From: SZUA-36 sp963749115
GTDB taxonomy: Bacteria > Pseudomonadota > Gammaproteobacteria > Xanthomonadales > SZUA-36
NCBI GenBank assembly: GCA_963749115.1
Contig: CAVVLP010000013.1
Location: forward strand, 82,404-146,403
Direction: 5' to 3'
DNA: 64,000 nt
Positions 25,306 to 34,956 of this stretch are shown here, one piece after another; within the stretch, counting starts at the first letter, position 1; every line of letters starts with the position of its first letter. Under the pieces are notes generated by a model, which had not been told where the DNA came from, made no database searches, and saw only the letters and a list, made by a program, of their open reading frames with translations. The translations under genes were made by a program, and so were the position numbers.

Positions 25306-26169
25306 TTACACTACGTTAACAGGAATTTTCAGGAAAACCGAACCGCTGTCATCTGCAGGTGGCATTTCACCCGCGCGAATATTGACCTGGATAGATGGCA
25401 ATATCAGTTTTGGCATGCCCAGTTCGCTGTCGCGCTTGGTGCGAAACTCAACAAAAGCCTGCTCGGTAATACCTTCGTGAATGTGTATATTCGAGCTGCG
25501 TTGCTCTTCGACAGTTGTTTCCCACTTGTACACTTCACGACCCGGCGCCTTGTAGTCATGACACAGGAATAATCGCGTGCCGGCAGGCAGGGCCAGAATT
25601 CGCCGAATGGACCGATACAGGGTGGTCGCGTCACCGCCTGGAAAATCGGTGCGTGCGGTGCCGAAATCCGGCATAAACAGGGTATCGCCCACGAATGCGG
25701 TATCACCAATAATAAAGGTGACACACGAGGGCGTGTGACCCGGTGTATGTATTACCCTGATTTCCAGTGCACCGAGTTCCAGCTGGTCACCTTCATCCAA
25801 CAGGCGATCAAATTGTTTACCATCGGGCTCAAACTCATCGCCAAGCTTGAATATATCTTTGAAAGTGGCCTGAACCGCGGTGATAAGACGGCCGGTAGCC
25901 GTCCTGCCACCGGTCTTTGATTTCAGATAGGCTGCCGCAGAGAGATGATCTGCATGTGCATGGGTTTCCAGTATCCAGGCAACTTCAAGACCGTTCTCCC
26001 GGATAAAATCCAGCAGCTTATCCGCAGAGCCGGTTGAAGTCCGGCCGGATGCCTGATCAAAATCAAGGACCGGATCAATGATTGCGCAGGTTTTGCTGGA
26101 TTGATCCGTCACCACGTAGCTAACCGTGTTGGTCGCTTCATCAAAAAAAGCTTTGACGCCGGGCTTCAT
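25306..26169 (-). CDS. Persulfide dioxygenase-like MBL-fold enzyme (Blh/ETHE1 type)
   Basis: A 287-residue metallo-beta-lactamase-fold protein with the iron-binding ETHAHADHLSAA motif (near residue 65), HTPGHTPSCVTF, GDTLFMPDFGTARTDFPGGD and LCHDYKAPGR. These are the ETHE1/Blh persulfide dioxygenase signatures: glutathione persulfide plus O2 gives sulfite. It carries a C-terminal extension with LPSIQVNIRAGEMPP seen in the Blh subgroup. The start is ATG at 26169. It is divergent from the YeeE/YedE pair. Confidence 0.9.
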   Translation of the reverse strand: MKPGVKAFFDEATNTVSYVVTDQSSKTCAIIDPVLDFDQASGRTSTGSADKLLDFIRENGLEVAWILETHAHADHLSAAAYLKSKTGGRTATGRLITAVQATFKDIFKLGDEFEPDGKQFDRLLDEGDQLELGALEIRVIHTPGHTPSCVTFIIGDTAFVGDTLFMPDFGTARTDFPGGDATTLYRSIRRILALPAGTRLFLCHDYKAPGREVYKWETTVEEQRSSNIHIHEGITEQAFVEFRTKRDSELGMPKLILPSIQVNIRAGEMPPADDSGSVFLKIPVNVV

Positions 26170-26280
26170 TCACTCGCCTCCTGAAAAATCTTAATCTGTC
26201 GTTAATCCGCAGCCTGATATAATAACCGCGTGTGAAGTACTATGATTGGAATTGTTGATAGATAAATCCGATTTGACTTT

Positions 26281-26302
26281 ATATTATAATTAGTTAATAT
26301 AT
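26281..26302. promoter_or_regulatory. AT-rich dyad in the divergent pdo / yeeE promoter region
   Basis: The intergenic region holds ATATTATAATTAGTTAATAT, an imperfect AT-rich palindrome with outer halves ATATTA and TAATAT. ArsR-family regulators of the BigR type bind AT-rich dyads of this kind, and a BigR-like gene is at 35943. The site is a candidate operator only. Confidence 0.35.
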
Positions 26303-26337
26303 GCAAGCTTCGCCTAATCAATCAAAGAGATCCTAAT

Positions 26338-26874
26338 ATGCAAGACTCCCCTGTTCTATCCTGGAAGGTAGCTGGTCTGTTACTCGGACTGCTGGTTATC
26401 CTGGCGACGGCACTGGTCAAACCGTTTGGTGTTTCGACCCAGTACGTTGTAACCGATGCGATTGTTTTACACAAAACGGCACCTGCGATTGCGGAATCCA
26501 ACGAGTACCTGAACAAGTATGGAGAAAAATCCGACTGGGGTATTGGTTATGGCTGGATGCTGGTACTTGGCATGTTCCTGGGTAGCGGTATTGCAGCGCT
26601 TGCCACCAAGCGGTTTCGTCAGCGGGAAAACCCCGCTATTCCGGCAATGTGGAAAGAACAATTCGGTGAACACAAGGCCAAGCGACTGGTACAGGCATTC
26701 ATCGGCGGCGTGTTATTGCTGTTTGGTGCGCGTCTGGCAGGTGGTTGCACCTCCGGTCACATGATCAGTGGAATCTCTCAACTGACAGTGGGCTCCTTCA
26801 TATTCGGTGCCTCCATATTCGCCTCGGGTATCCTTACCGCCCGTACCCTGTACAGGAAGAGGTCATCATCATGA
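26338..26874 (+). CDS. YeeE/YedE-family sulfur-compound transporter half (PmpA-like)
   Basis: A 178-residue, four- to five-helix membrane protein with the family signature GGCTSGHMISGISQ (near residue 136), whose Cys is thought to relay sulfur compounds. YeeE/YedE proteins import thiosulfate or related sulfane sulfur; the PmpAB pair in other bacteria sits with ArsR regulators and sulfide genes. It overlaps its partner by 4 nt. Confidence 0.87.
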   Translation: MQDSPVLSWKVAGLLLGLLVILATALVKPFGVSTQYVVTDAIVLHKTAPAIAESNEYLNKYGEKSDWGIGYGWMLVLGMFLGSGIAALATKRFRQRENPAIPAMWKEQFGEHKAKRLVQAFIGGVLLLFGARLAGGCTSGHMISGISQLTVGSFIFGASIFASGILTARTLYRKRSSS

Positions 26875-27398
26875 AATTATTACTCGGACTTGCCATCGGT
26901 ACGGCCATCGGTGCTGTCATGCAACTGGGGGGTGCCTCCAGTTACCGTAAAATTCTCGGTAGCCTGCTGTTGAAAGACATGACCATTATCAAATTGATAT
27001 TGATGACCATTGCCGTCACCACGGTCGGCATCTATGCACTTGACCTGGTTGATATGGCCCATATGGATATCAAACCAACCTACGTGCTGGGTATCATTAT
27101 TGCCGGATTGATTTTTGGTGTTGGTTTTGCCATTTCCGGTTATTGCCCCGGCACCTGTGTACTGGCTTCTGCGGAAGGTAAAACAGACGCCGTATTTACC
27201 ATTCTGGGTGGCTTGTTCGGCGCCGCGCTGTACGCGCTGGTCTATCCACTGATGGCACCCCTGATCAACGTCGCCAACTTCGGCGAGATCACGCTGGCAA
27301 GTGTTTTCAATGTCGAAAACGGTATCTGGATAGCAATCCCATTCAGCGCAATTTTATTGCTGCTGGTATTCAGGGTTCTTAAAGACCGTTACGAGTAG
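26871..27398 (+). CDS. YeeE/YedE-family sulfur-compound transporter half (PmpB-like)
   Basis: A 175-residue membrane protein pairing with the preceding gene. It carries the second conserved signature GYCPGTCVLASAEGKTDA (near residue 89) and about four helices. The ATG at 26871 overlaps the stop of the first half. The two halves together resemble a single long YeeE protein. Confidence 0.87.
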   Translation: MKLLLGLAIGTAIGAVMQLGGASSYRKILGSLLLKDMTIIKLILMTIAVTTVGIYALDLVDMAHMDIKPTYVLGIIIAGLIFGVGFAISGYCPGTCVLASAEGKTDAVFTILGGLFGAALYALVYPLMAPLINVANFGEITLASVFNVENGIWIAIPFSAILLLLVFRVLKDRYE

Positions 27399-27600
27399 GG
27401 CAATTCCCAACACCTCTCCCGTTGTATGTTCAGAGCCGAAACCGCTCGAAAAGAGTGAGGGTATCGGCTATTGTTACAACGCTATCTGATAACAAGATTA
27501 TTTATGTCTGCAAATAACAATCTAATAACCTCCTTAGCAGGTAACAGCAGTGGCACATCGTTTGTGTCAGTGTCGTTCCTGGGAGGTTAAAGAGAAGACT

Positions 27601-27747
27601 ATGAGCATTATATTAACCTGGGCGCTTCCTGTGCTTTTTGTATCAATGCTGAGCTGGACTATCTGGATGTGGCGACGGCTGGAAAACGCGCAGCGGTGGA
27701 TCGCCATTATTCCGCTGGTCATCATTTTTTATGTCATTGTCAGGTGA
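27601..27747 (+). CDS. Possible small membrane protein of unknown function
   Basis: A 48-residue frame starting MSIILTWALPVLFVSML with two hydrophobic stretches separated by the polar WRRLENAQRW. A GGGAGG about 15 nt upstream and AAGAGAAG closer in could serve as ribosome sites. It resembles no family I know. It may be real, since two helices with a charged hairpin is a common small-protein layout, but the evidence is weak. Confidence 0.35.
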   Translation: MSIILTWALPVLFVSMLSWTIWMWRRLENAQRWIAIIPLVIIFYVIVR

Positions 27748-27954
27748 TTCTACCGTGAGTTGCCGTATTGGTGATCAGGGTTTCAACCTGCCTTTTTTGC
27801 GAGTCGGAGCCGTTGATTGTGGTCATAAACGGACTTATTCGTTGTTTTGATTCGCATTTGATACACGACTGCCATCTTGAGAAAGGCAAACGAAGAGGAC
27901 TGACCCTGACTGAACATTGCCTGCCAGACCAGGTTTGGGACATGACAGAAAGTT

Positions 27955-28411
27955 TCAGGGTCTGATCAGTATGTAACCGTCATCAACCCTGTCGATGATG
28001 TGCGCGACACCTGCCTGCACCTTGATGGCGGCAGGATTGATCTCTGGGCGGCTGCCGTGGGTTCTTTCCATGGTATCGAGCGTGTTCTGGCAGACATAAA
28101 AACGTACACCGTTTTCAACCAGGCTGGAAATCCGGACCTGGTGTTCACTTTCGGCGTACATAAGCCGCACACCTTTGCCAAAGGTAACGATTTCGATATC
28201 GATCATATCCGGGCCGCCATAGTTCTTGATCAGGTTATTGGCCGTATCAAGCACCACGGCCTCATTGGCCTGGTCACTCAACTGCAGAATGACGTGTTTC
28301 TCTGCGAAGGGCTTGAACTCTTCGCCCTTCACTTCGTTGGCCGTTGCGACCTGCGTGATGGCAAACAGAACGACCAGTACACAGCTGAACAGAGCGTGAG
28401 ATTAACTTCAT
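27955..28411 (-). CDS. Secreted DsrE/F-like protein (signal peptide frameshifted)
   Basis: About 125 residues of a DsrE-family protein are clear: HVILQLSDQANEAVVLDTAN, IDIEIVTFGKGVRLMY, GVRFYVCQNTLDTM and the C-terminal AGVAHIIDRVDDGYILIRP. These proteins take part in sulfur relay or bind sulfur intermediates. Upstream, a signal peptide LFSCVLVVLFAITQVATAN is found in another frame, joined to an ATG at 28411 (MKLISR) by removing one base near 28393. With it the protein is periplasmic. It follows soxB by 5 nt on the same strand. Confidence 0.75.
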
Positions 28412-28416
28412 CCGGC

Positions 28417-30181
28417 TCAGCTTATCTTCCCGGCGTAATCAGCAACACCCTTATTGCCTTTGACATTGATCAACCGGGGCGTATCAATATCGTCGACCCT
28501 GATGACTTTCCGGTCACGTAAATACTCAGCCACCATATCCCAGATAGGTGGACCCGGGAGATTTTGATCCAACCGTGGCCCAACCAGCCACCTTGTAGGT
28601 TTTGTCAGCACTCAGGAGAGTGCCATCCTGCAGGCTTAAATCTCCGATACGTTCGCCCATCGCCTTGCCCGGGTCGCAACTGTAGCTGAGCCCGCCGACA
28701 CGCACCATGTCACCACCCTGCTGATAATAGGGGTCATCGTGGAACAGGTTGTCGGCCACACTTTCAAGAATCATCTTGAGTTCCGAGCCCTGCATATCCC
28801 GGACATAGGTCTCCGGATAAGTCATGGCGGTCTGATCCATCAGGCGCTCCATGGTGATGGTCTGACCCGGGAGGATTGAAGTGCCCCAGCGGAAACCGGG
28901 TGACAGGGCAATCTCGGCACCACCGACTGCACGCATGGCGTCACAGATCACCTGGTCGAAGGTACCGTTGAAATTTCCACGCCGGTATAGCAAAGACTCG
29001 GCAACGGCCAGGGGCTCGTTTAATTTATCAGCAAATGGCTTACGTACTTCATTGATATACGCCTGCATACCGGCATCGGCCGGCAGCAGGTTTGAGAATA
29101 CCGGTAACAATCGATAGCGGTAATCATTGACCTTGCCTTCACCGATATCGAGGTCAAGAACCGCCAGGAATTTACCGTTGGAACCGGCATTGGTCACCAC
29201 TGTTTTACCACCCGGGTTACTAACCACAACCGGTTTGGGAACCGCATCATGGGTATGACCACCGAGGATAAAATCAACACCCGTAACGATACTGGCCATC
29301 TTGATATCAACGTCCATACCGTTATGGGATAACACGATAACTGCATCCGGTCGGTGTTCGGCACGGATTTCATTAACCAGTTCCTGCATGTCGGAATCAC
29401 GGATGCCAAACGACCAGTCAGGGATAAACCGGGAGGGATTTGCGATCGGTGTGTAGGGGAATGCCTGGCCGATTACGGCGACCCTGCGCCCACCTATTTC
29501 CCTGATCGTATATGGCTTGAATGCATGCCCTGTGTCCTCGTCATAGACAGGTGCATCATCAAACATTGCTTCTTCAGATACATAAACATTTTGCGCGATG
29601 AATTCACCTTTGAATTCGGAGATATTTTCGAGAATCTCATCCTGCTGGTAGGTGAATTCCCAGTGACCCGTCATGATGTCTACACCAAGACGATTACAGG
29701 CTTCTACCATGTCCTTGCCGCGTGTCCACAATGCTGTGGCCGAACCCTGCCAGGTGTCACCACCGTCCAGTAATAGCGAATGACCATCGGCGACTTCTGC
29801 ACGTTGACGGTCAACCAGGGTTTTCAGGTGCGCAAAACCACCTACTTTGCCGTAGGTCTCAGCGGCAGCGGCGAAATCAAGATAGGTAAAAGCATGTGCC
29901 TTAGCGGTGCCGGATTTAATACCGGTGTGGTCCAGCAGGTGGGCACCGACCAGGTGTGGCGGACGGCCTGCAGCTGCACCGATACCGATATTTACGTTCG
30001 GTTCACGAAAATACACCGGCTCCAGTTGCGCATGGCAATCGGTGAAATGCAGCAATCGCGCATTACCGAATGGCGGGAGACTGTAGATATCCTCCTGCGA
30101 CCCGGCGTTCGCAAAGGCGGGTATTAAACCTGCAGCACTGGCTGCACCCATAACCGTGAGAAATTCACGTCTATCCATCAT
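28417..30181 (-). CDS. soxB: Thiosulfohydrolase SoxB (one frameshift near the C-terminus)
   Basis: A Tat-exported (RREFLTVMGAASAAG) 5'-nucleotidase-fold enzyme. Dimanganese-site motifs are LLHFTDCHAQLEP, LLLDGGDTWQGSA, GHWEFTY and LGGHTHDAVP. SoxB hydrolyses sulfate from the SoxY-bound thiosulfate adduct. After about residue 543 the frame breaks in CCCGGG near 28552; removing one G restores PIWDMVAEYLRDRKVIRVDD and the normal SoxB end at 28417, giving about 587 residues. Part of the minus-strand soxCDXYZAKB set. Confidence 0.93.
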
Positions 30182-30196
30182 GGCCTTAATCTCCGC

Positions 30197-30511
30197 TTAC
30201 CTGGGTACGCTTTTTTGCCAGGTTTTCTTTTCTCTTTCAGCCGTTGCGACAGCCAGTTCAGCATGCAGCCTGGCTTCAGTTGCCAGTGTGATGGCCAGCT
30301 CAAAATCACCTGCTGCTGCGGCCTCCTCGGCGTCTTGCAATAAAATCTCAGAGGTGCTCCACAACTGCACCTTGCTTTCGGCATCACTGAGAGTTTCCCG
30401 TGCTTTTGCCAGTGCCGCCTCGTACTCGGCAGCATCTGCAGCCACGACAGATGTATTTAGCATCAAACCTGCCAACAGGGCAGCAACCAGAACTGGTAGT
30501 TTATGTTTCAT
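30197..30511 (-). CDS. soxK: SoxXA-binding protein SoxK
   Basis: A 104-residue secreted protein: signal peptide up to about residue 24 (LVAALLAGLMLNTSVVAADA), then an Ala/Glu-rich helical region EAALAKARETLSDAESKVQLW and LATEARLHAELAVATAERE. Its position between soxA and soxB and its helical composition match SoxK, which binds and stimulates SoxXA. Cofactor motifs are absent, as expected. Confidence 0.75.
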   Translation of the reverse strand: MKHKLPVLVAALLAGLMLNTSVVAADAAEYEAALAKARETLSDAESKVQLWSTSEILLQDAEEAAAAGDFELAITLATEARLHAELAVATAEREKKTWQKSVPR

Positions 30512-30524
30512 TCGCGTTTCCCTT

Positions 30525-31349
30525 TTATCGGCGTGAAGCCGGCCCGTTCATTTCCATGCCATTACTCATATACGACAGGAAAAACTCGAGTTCCCGGTAC
30601 ACCTGGCTTTGGGCCTCATAGGGCTTGGCGCGGACCTGTACATTGCATTCCATGAAACGCTTGTGCAGTGTGCCGGTTTCACCCCACTTGGAACGATATA
30701 CCGGCCAGTGGGTCGCCTGTCCAAGCATACCGCTCAAACGATCGGCGCGAAGCAGGATTCCGGCCGATTGCATATGGCAATTTTCGCAAGCGAACTCCAG
30801 TTGACCGCGACGGGTGTAGTAATACTCTTTGCCCGATTCATAGGCTTGAAGTGCCCTTGGGTCGTCCGGTATAACAACACTCATCTTATTTCCACGTGAG
30901 GTGTACGCCATATAGGCCGAAATGGCTGCCAGTTCACCCGTCAGCCACGGCAATGGTTCTTCACCATTGTCTGTCCGGCACTGGTTGATGGCATACTCAA
31001 GCGTGATGACCTCACCGGTATCAGTGTCGAAACGGGGATAGTTCTGCTTGATGCCAATACCACCATTTTCAAAACAATCCGCGTATCCTTTGCCGTTTGC
31101 GAAGGGCGTGTTGAATATTTCCTCACCTTCTTCCATGGCAATTTCGTAGGGCGGAAAATCTTCCATCTCGAGCCACTGCTCACGCGCGCCCTCGTCAAAG
31201 GCATAGAGACCATTGATCATTTCGTTCAGGTCAAGATCCGGAAAACGCTGGGCGAAAAACTCCCTGAGTGCCAGCCTGTCCTGTTCAGGTGTCGCGTAAA
31301 CGTTCGTCATCACTACGAACAGAAAACATGCAATTAAGAACCTTTTCAC
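30525..31349 (-). CDS. soxA: c-type cytochrome SoxA (single-haem type)
   Basis: A 274-residue secreted protein with a signal peptide (ending about ATP at residue 21). One haem motif, CENCH (near residue 188), and the active-site Cys in RFMECNVQVRAKPYEAQS are present. The N-terminal half has a Cys in ADCFENGG but no CxxCH, so it is the monohaem SoxA form. SoxAX couples thiosulfate to the SoxY Cys by oxidation. Confidence 0.92.
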   Translation of the reverse strand: MKRFLIACFLFVVMTNVYATPEQDRLALREFFAQRFPDLDLNEMINGLYAFDEGAREQWLEMEDFPPYEIAMEEGEEIFNTPFANGKGYADCFENGGIGIKQNYPRFDTDTGEVITLEYAINQCRTDNGEEPLPWLTGELAAISAYMAYTSRGNKMSVVIPDDPRALQAYESGKEYYYTRRGQLEFACENCHMQSAGILLRADRLSGMLGQATHWPVYRSKWGETGTLHKRFMECNVQVRAKPYEAQSQVYRELEFFLSYMSNGMEMNGPASRR

Positions 31350-31407
31350 AGATTTCTCTCCGATTGCCCTGATGCGAGCTTATGTTGTTGCTTGCGGGTA
31401 GACATAC

Positions 31408-31722
31408 CTATTTGAATGTGATTTCCTTCACACTGGAATCGCCGGTGTTGTCCTTCCAGCTGATTTCCAGTGTGTCACCCGCCTTGGCACCTTTAAATTT
31501 AAATGCCATGTACGGATCTTTAGATACACCCGTGCCCCAAAAAGCCGTATTAACAACGTTACCGTTATGTTTGCAGACGACTTCCTGGATGTAATGCTTT
31601 GGTACTGTTTCACCGGTATCGGCATTGACCCTTGCACCTGATTCCATCGGGTGCGGCATCAACGCTTTCACTTCGGCAACATCACCCTTGATTTTTGCCT
31701 TGATTTTGATTGGTTTACCCAT
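31408..31722 (-). CDS. soxZ: Sulfur carrier complex subunit SoxZ
   Basis: A 104-residue Ig-like protein with the SoxZ pattern EVKALMPHPMESGARVN near residue 17 and HYIQEVVCKHNG, ending DTLEISWKDNTGDSS. No signal peptide is seen, as is usual, because SoxZ is exported bound to SoxY. It forms the SoxYZ carrier with the next upstream gene. Confidence 0.94.
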   Translation of the reverse strand: MGKPIKIKAKIKGDVAEVKALMPHPMESGARVNADTGETVPKHYIQEVVCKHNGNVVNTAFWGTGVSKDPYMAFKFKGAKAGDTLEISWKDNTGDSSVKEITFK

Positions 31723-31757
31723 AATAAAATTCCTTTGTTTTTAACGTCGGGCCGCTA

Positions 31758-32204
31758 TCAGCCGCCACAACCGCCAATGGTGACTTTGACTTCTTTGCTG
31801 GCGGAATAGAATTTTCCACCTGCTTTAACAACCGTGCGCACCACCGAGCTTTCACCCATCTTCATCCTGATTGAAATATCCGGGATGGATTGGGGTGACA
31901 ATTCGAACATGGCAACCAACGGTGTCGGGTTGTTTTCAACCATCACGCTGATCGACTCAACATCAGCCAGAGCGGTGCTGACCGTAACCGGCACCACGGC
32001 ACCATTTTCCGCAATATCCGGAACTTTCAAGGTGATCTGGTCACTTTCAGCAATGGATCCGTCAAATAGATCTTTAACAACAGTTTCGCTGTTATCTGCA
32101 TCAAAGGCAGCATCCGGTCTTGCTGCGAACAGCCAACGTGGAACTGCCAGCACGGCAGCAGCGGTAAACAAGCTCCTGATCAGAGCCCTGCGTTGTAATC
32201 TCAT
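31758..32204 (-). CDS. soxY: Sulfur carrier protein SoxY
   Basis: A 148-residue protein with a Tat-like leader (QRRALIRSLFTAAAVLAV) and the C-terminal swinging arm ending VTIGGCGG; the Cys two residues from the end carries the sulfur intermediates. The C-terminus is intact. It lies 26 nt downstream of soxX and 35 nt before soxZ in transcription order. Confidence 0.95.
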   Translation of the reverse strand: MRLQRRALIRSLFTAAAVLAVPRWLFAARPDAAFDADNSETVVKDLFDGSIAESDQITLKVPDIAENGAVVPVTVSTALADVESISVMVENNPTPLVAMFELSPQSIPDISIRMKMGESSVVRTVVKAGGKFYSASKEVKVTIGGCGG

Positions 32205-32230
32205 CGAATAACTCCTATAAAAATCATATC

Positions 32231-32599
32231 TTATAACGATTGAATGTAATCTGTGACCAGCTCGATCTCTTCCTCGGTCAAAATCCGGTTACGGCCAAAT
32301 GGCGGCATCCTGGTGTCAGGATTCTTGACCGTCGCATCCCAAATCTGCTCACGCAAAACATCGCGGTCGGGATAGCGTATTTTCATGGCAATCAACGGCG
32401 GTCCGTAGTTGCCGGTCAGTTCACCACCTTCAACGTAATGACAGGCCAGGCAATTGCCTTTGAAACGATTGAATGCAATCGCCTTGCCCTGCTCCAGGCT
32501 GCTCATTCCTTCACTTTCCCCGGCAGCAAAAACCGGGCTACACAATAAGCCGGTGATTACACCGAGCTTTGCCATCAGTAAAACTTTTTTAATTAACAT
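32231..32599 (-). CDS. soxX: c-type cytochrome SoxX
   Basis: A 122-residue secreted monohaem cytochrome: signal peptide ending SPVFAAG, haem motif CLACH (near residue 50), and a distal Met in DTRMPPFGRNRILTEEEIE. It partners SoxA. The length is typical of short SoxX proteins. Confidence 0.92.
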   Translation of the reverse strand: MLIKKVLLMAKLGVITGLLCSPVFAAGESEGMSSLEQGKAIAFNRFKGNCLACHYVEGGELTGNYGPPLIAMKIRYPDRDVLREQIWDATVKNPDTRMPPFGRNRILTEEEIELVTDYIQSL

Positions 32600-32608
32600 G
32601 GGTTTTTT

Positions 32609-33499
32609 CTAGTCCTGCGTAGCTTGTTGGATCAGGTAATCTACGGCTGATGCGACTTCCTCATCGCTCAACTGACTTTGCCCGCCTTTTGGCGGCATGA
32701 CACCGATTCCATCGATTGAACTTTTCACCAGCTTATCACGACCCTGTGCGATACGCGGTTGCCCAGGCGGCCTTATCCCCGGTCATCGGTGAACCCGGCA
32801 ACACCTGCTTCGTGACACATCAGGCACGCTTGCTGGTAAACCTTCTCACCACCTTCCGCGGACCACTTCAACAACTGCCACGCTCTCTTCTTCCTGCAAT
32901 GTTGCTATGGCAGGCTCAGATGTAATTTTAACACTTGCCGGATCCTTGCAGTTTTTCATACAGCCCGTGTTACTGGTGTCCGGTCGGTCATCAAAAAAGA
33001 AACCATCCTTGTTCGGCATTTCAATGGAAGCCAGGTTATCGGCTGTCAATACAAAATCATCTTCAACCAGATCGTTCAAATAAAGAACATAGGCCGTTAT
33101 GGCATAGACCTCTTCATCGGTCAGCGATTGTGGTTGTGGGAACGGCATTGAACGGTGGATGTAATCCCACAGTGTGCTCGCATACGGCCAGTAACTGCCG
33201 ACGGTTTTTTCCGGTCTTTCATCGGTCAGCGTGCCTTCGCCACCCGACAAAACGGGATAACGTCCAACACCTTCACCAAATGAACCATGACAGGAGGCAC
33301 ATTTCTCCTCGTACATCATTTCGCCATCTTCGACCGAACCGCTACCGGGCGGCAGACCCTTGCCATCGGGCCGGATATCGATATCCCAGCCGGCGATCTC
33401 TTCGGCAGTTGCAGGCGTGCCAATACCATAACCACCTACTTCGGCCGGGACAGGCATGGCTGCCAGCAGTGCAACCAATAAGAAAACGACGTAAACCAC
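32609..33499 (-). CDS. soxD: Dihaem cytochrome SoxD of sulfur dehydrogenase (several frameshifts)
   Basis: Starts with a signal peptide and a first haem motif CASCH (Cys67, Cys70, His71), then GRYPVLSGGEGTLTDERPE and WDYIHRSMPFPQPQSLTDEE, typical SoxD. A second cytochrome domain is encoded further on but in other frames: YQQACLMCHEAG, SPMTGDKAAW, RDKLVKSSIDGIGVMPPKGG and a stop at 32609. Three single-base shifts are needed, near 32875, 32795 (extra G in GGG) and 32760. With them the product is a normal two-haem SoxD of about 295 residues that takes electrons from SoxC. Confidence 0.8.
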
Positions 33500-34823
33500 T
33501 TAGCTAATCTGGACATTGGTCACCGTCCCATCTGCATGTAAACGCCAGGTGTGAATTGCATTCTTGTGATAAATCGAACTGTTACCACGGGCTTCGCGCA
33601 ACTGGGTAAAAGTCGGTTGAACATAACCGGTCTCATCGGTGGACCGGCTTTGGATCAAGGCAGGTGAACCATCCCAGGTAAAATCAAGACTGAAACGGGT
33701 CAGCGCCTTGGGCAACACCAGGCCCTTGAGCCGTGCCTGCTTCCAGTTCACACCGCCGTCGAATGAAACATCGACACGTTTGATTTTACCGTTGCCGGAC
33801 CAGGCCAGGCCTTCCAGTTCATAACGGCCTTTTTGCTTCAAAGGTTTTTCAGGACACGGGAAGGTGACCACTGAATTACCTTCCTGTATGTAGCTGAATT
33901 TCCTGGCGCGGCCATCAGCCAGCAAATCGGTGTACTTGGAAGTTTCCTCGCGGTGATACCAGGGTTTGTCACCCACTTCGAGGCGTCGCAACCATTTCAC
34001 ACTGGTATTACCCTCCCAACCGGGATTGAAAATACGCACCGGGTAACCCTGCTCCGGTCGCAATGGTTCACCATTCTGGGCATAAACGATCAGCGTATCA
34101 TCCAGCGCTTTTTCCATCGGGATACTGCGACTCATATGTGAACCATCCGAGCCTTCGGCCAGTATCCACTTGGCTTCAGGTTTAACCCCTACCTCTTCCA
34201 GCAGGGTGCTCAACAGCACACCGGTCCACTCGCAGCAACTGATCATGCCATGGGTAAACTGCAGGGCATCCATTTGCGCTGCGCGCCATTCCATACCACC
34301 GTTGGCCGGACACTCAAGAAAATTGATCGCCGTGGTGCTTGGGAAGCGACGCAGGTCATCTATGGTGAAAATCAGGGGTCTCTCGACCAGACCGTGGAGC
34401 ATCAACCGGTATTCATCCGGGTTGATGGTCGGCACACCCGCGTGATAACGCTCAAATACGAGTCCACTCGGTGTAATGATGCCGTCAAGTTCAGCCAGTG
34501 GTGTGAAACTGATGGCTGCAATACGGTCCGCCGTCAACCAGGGCACCGTGCGCCGTACGATATCAGCCTCGAAAGGCGAAGGTTGACCATAGGGATTGGT
34601 GATCACACCAGCGCCGAGGGATTTGCTCCACTCCGGCAAGATTCGGAGGCAGGTTATTCTGGGATGCGTGCAAGGTGGAGGCAAACTGCGTACCCGCAAT
34701 TGCACCACCTGCGACCATCAGACCTTTCTTCAGAAAATCACGGCGCTTGGCCGGATCAACTTTACTTGCTTCCTGCGTAACCTTTCTCAATACGGCAGGA
34801 CCGCTACCGGGTTTTGAAAACAT
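33500..34823 (-). CDS. soxC: Sulfur dehydrogenase molybdenum subunit SoxC (one frameshift)
   Basis: A Tat-exported (KRRDFLKKGLMVAGGAIAG) sulfite-oxidase-fold protein. The Mo-ligand region NFLECPANGGMEWRAAQMDA with the Cys ligand and FTHGMISCCEWTGV match SoxC; the dimerisation domain contains RVDVSFDGGVNWKQA. SoxCD oxidises the SoxY-bound sulfane by six electrons, so this organism should take thiosulfate fully to sulfate. The frame breaks at about 34635, between NNLPPN and LPEWSKSLGAG. First gene of the minus-strand sox operon. Confidence 0.9.
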
Positions 34824-34956
34824 TTAATTTCCTGATGTGAGATTTATAGACAATAATGTCTTAGAATAGTGTATATTAGAAAATCTTAACATAAAAAACA
34901 ACTCTTGGTAAAACTGAAATTTTAATTAATACAAACTTAACGTTTGCTTAAATTTG
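34824..34956. promoter_or_regulatory. Divergent promoter region sox operon / MBL gene
   Basis: This AT-rich 133-bp stretch separates soxC from the MBL gene. It contains the inverted repeat AGACA-ATAA-TGTCT at 34848-34861, close to the soxC start. A BigR/SqrR-like regulator encoded 1.1 kb away could act here; no promoter elements are clear enough to name. Confidence 0.35.

Noticed and set aside
27740..27943. Open frames on both strands between the small membrane protein and the DsrE-like gene
   Set aside because: No recognisable family, signal, ribosome site or conservation clue; composition does not look coding.
30525..31349. SoxA as a dihaem cytochrome
   Set aside because: Only one CxxCH motif (CENCH) is present; the N-terminal Cys in ADCFENGG has no partner or His.
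28417..34823. Treating soxB, soxC and soxD as pseudogenes
   Set aside because: All catalytic and haem motifs survive on both sides of each break and most breaks are one extra homopolymer base, which fits sequence error better than decay.
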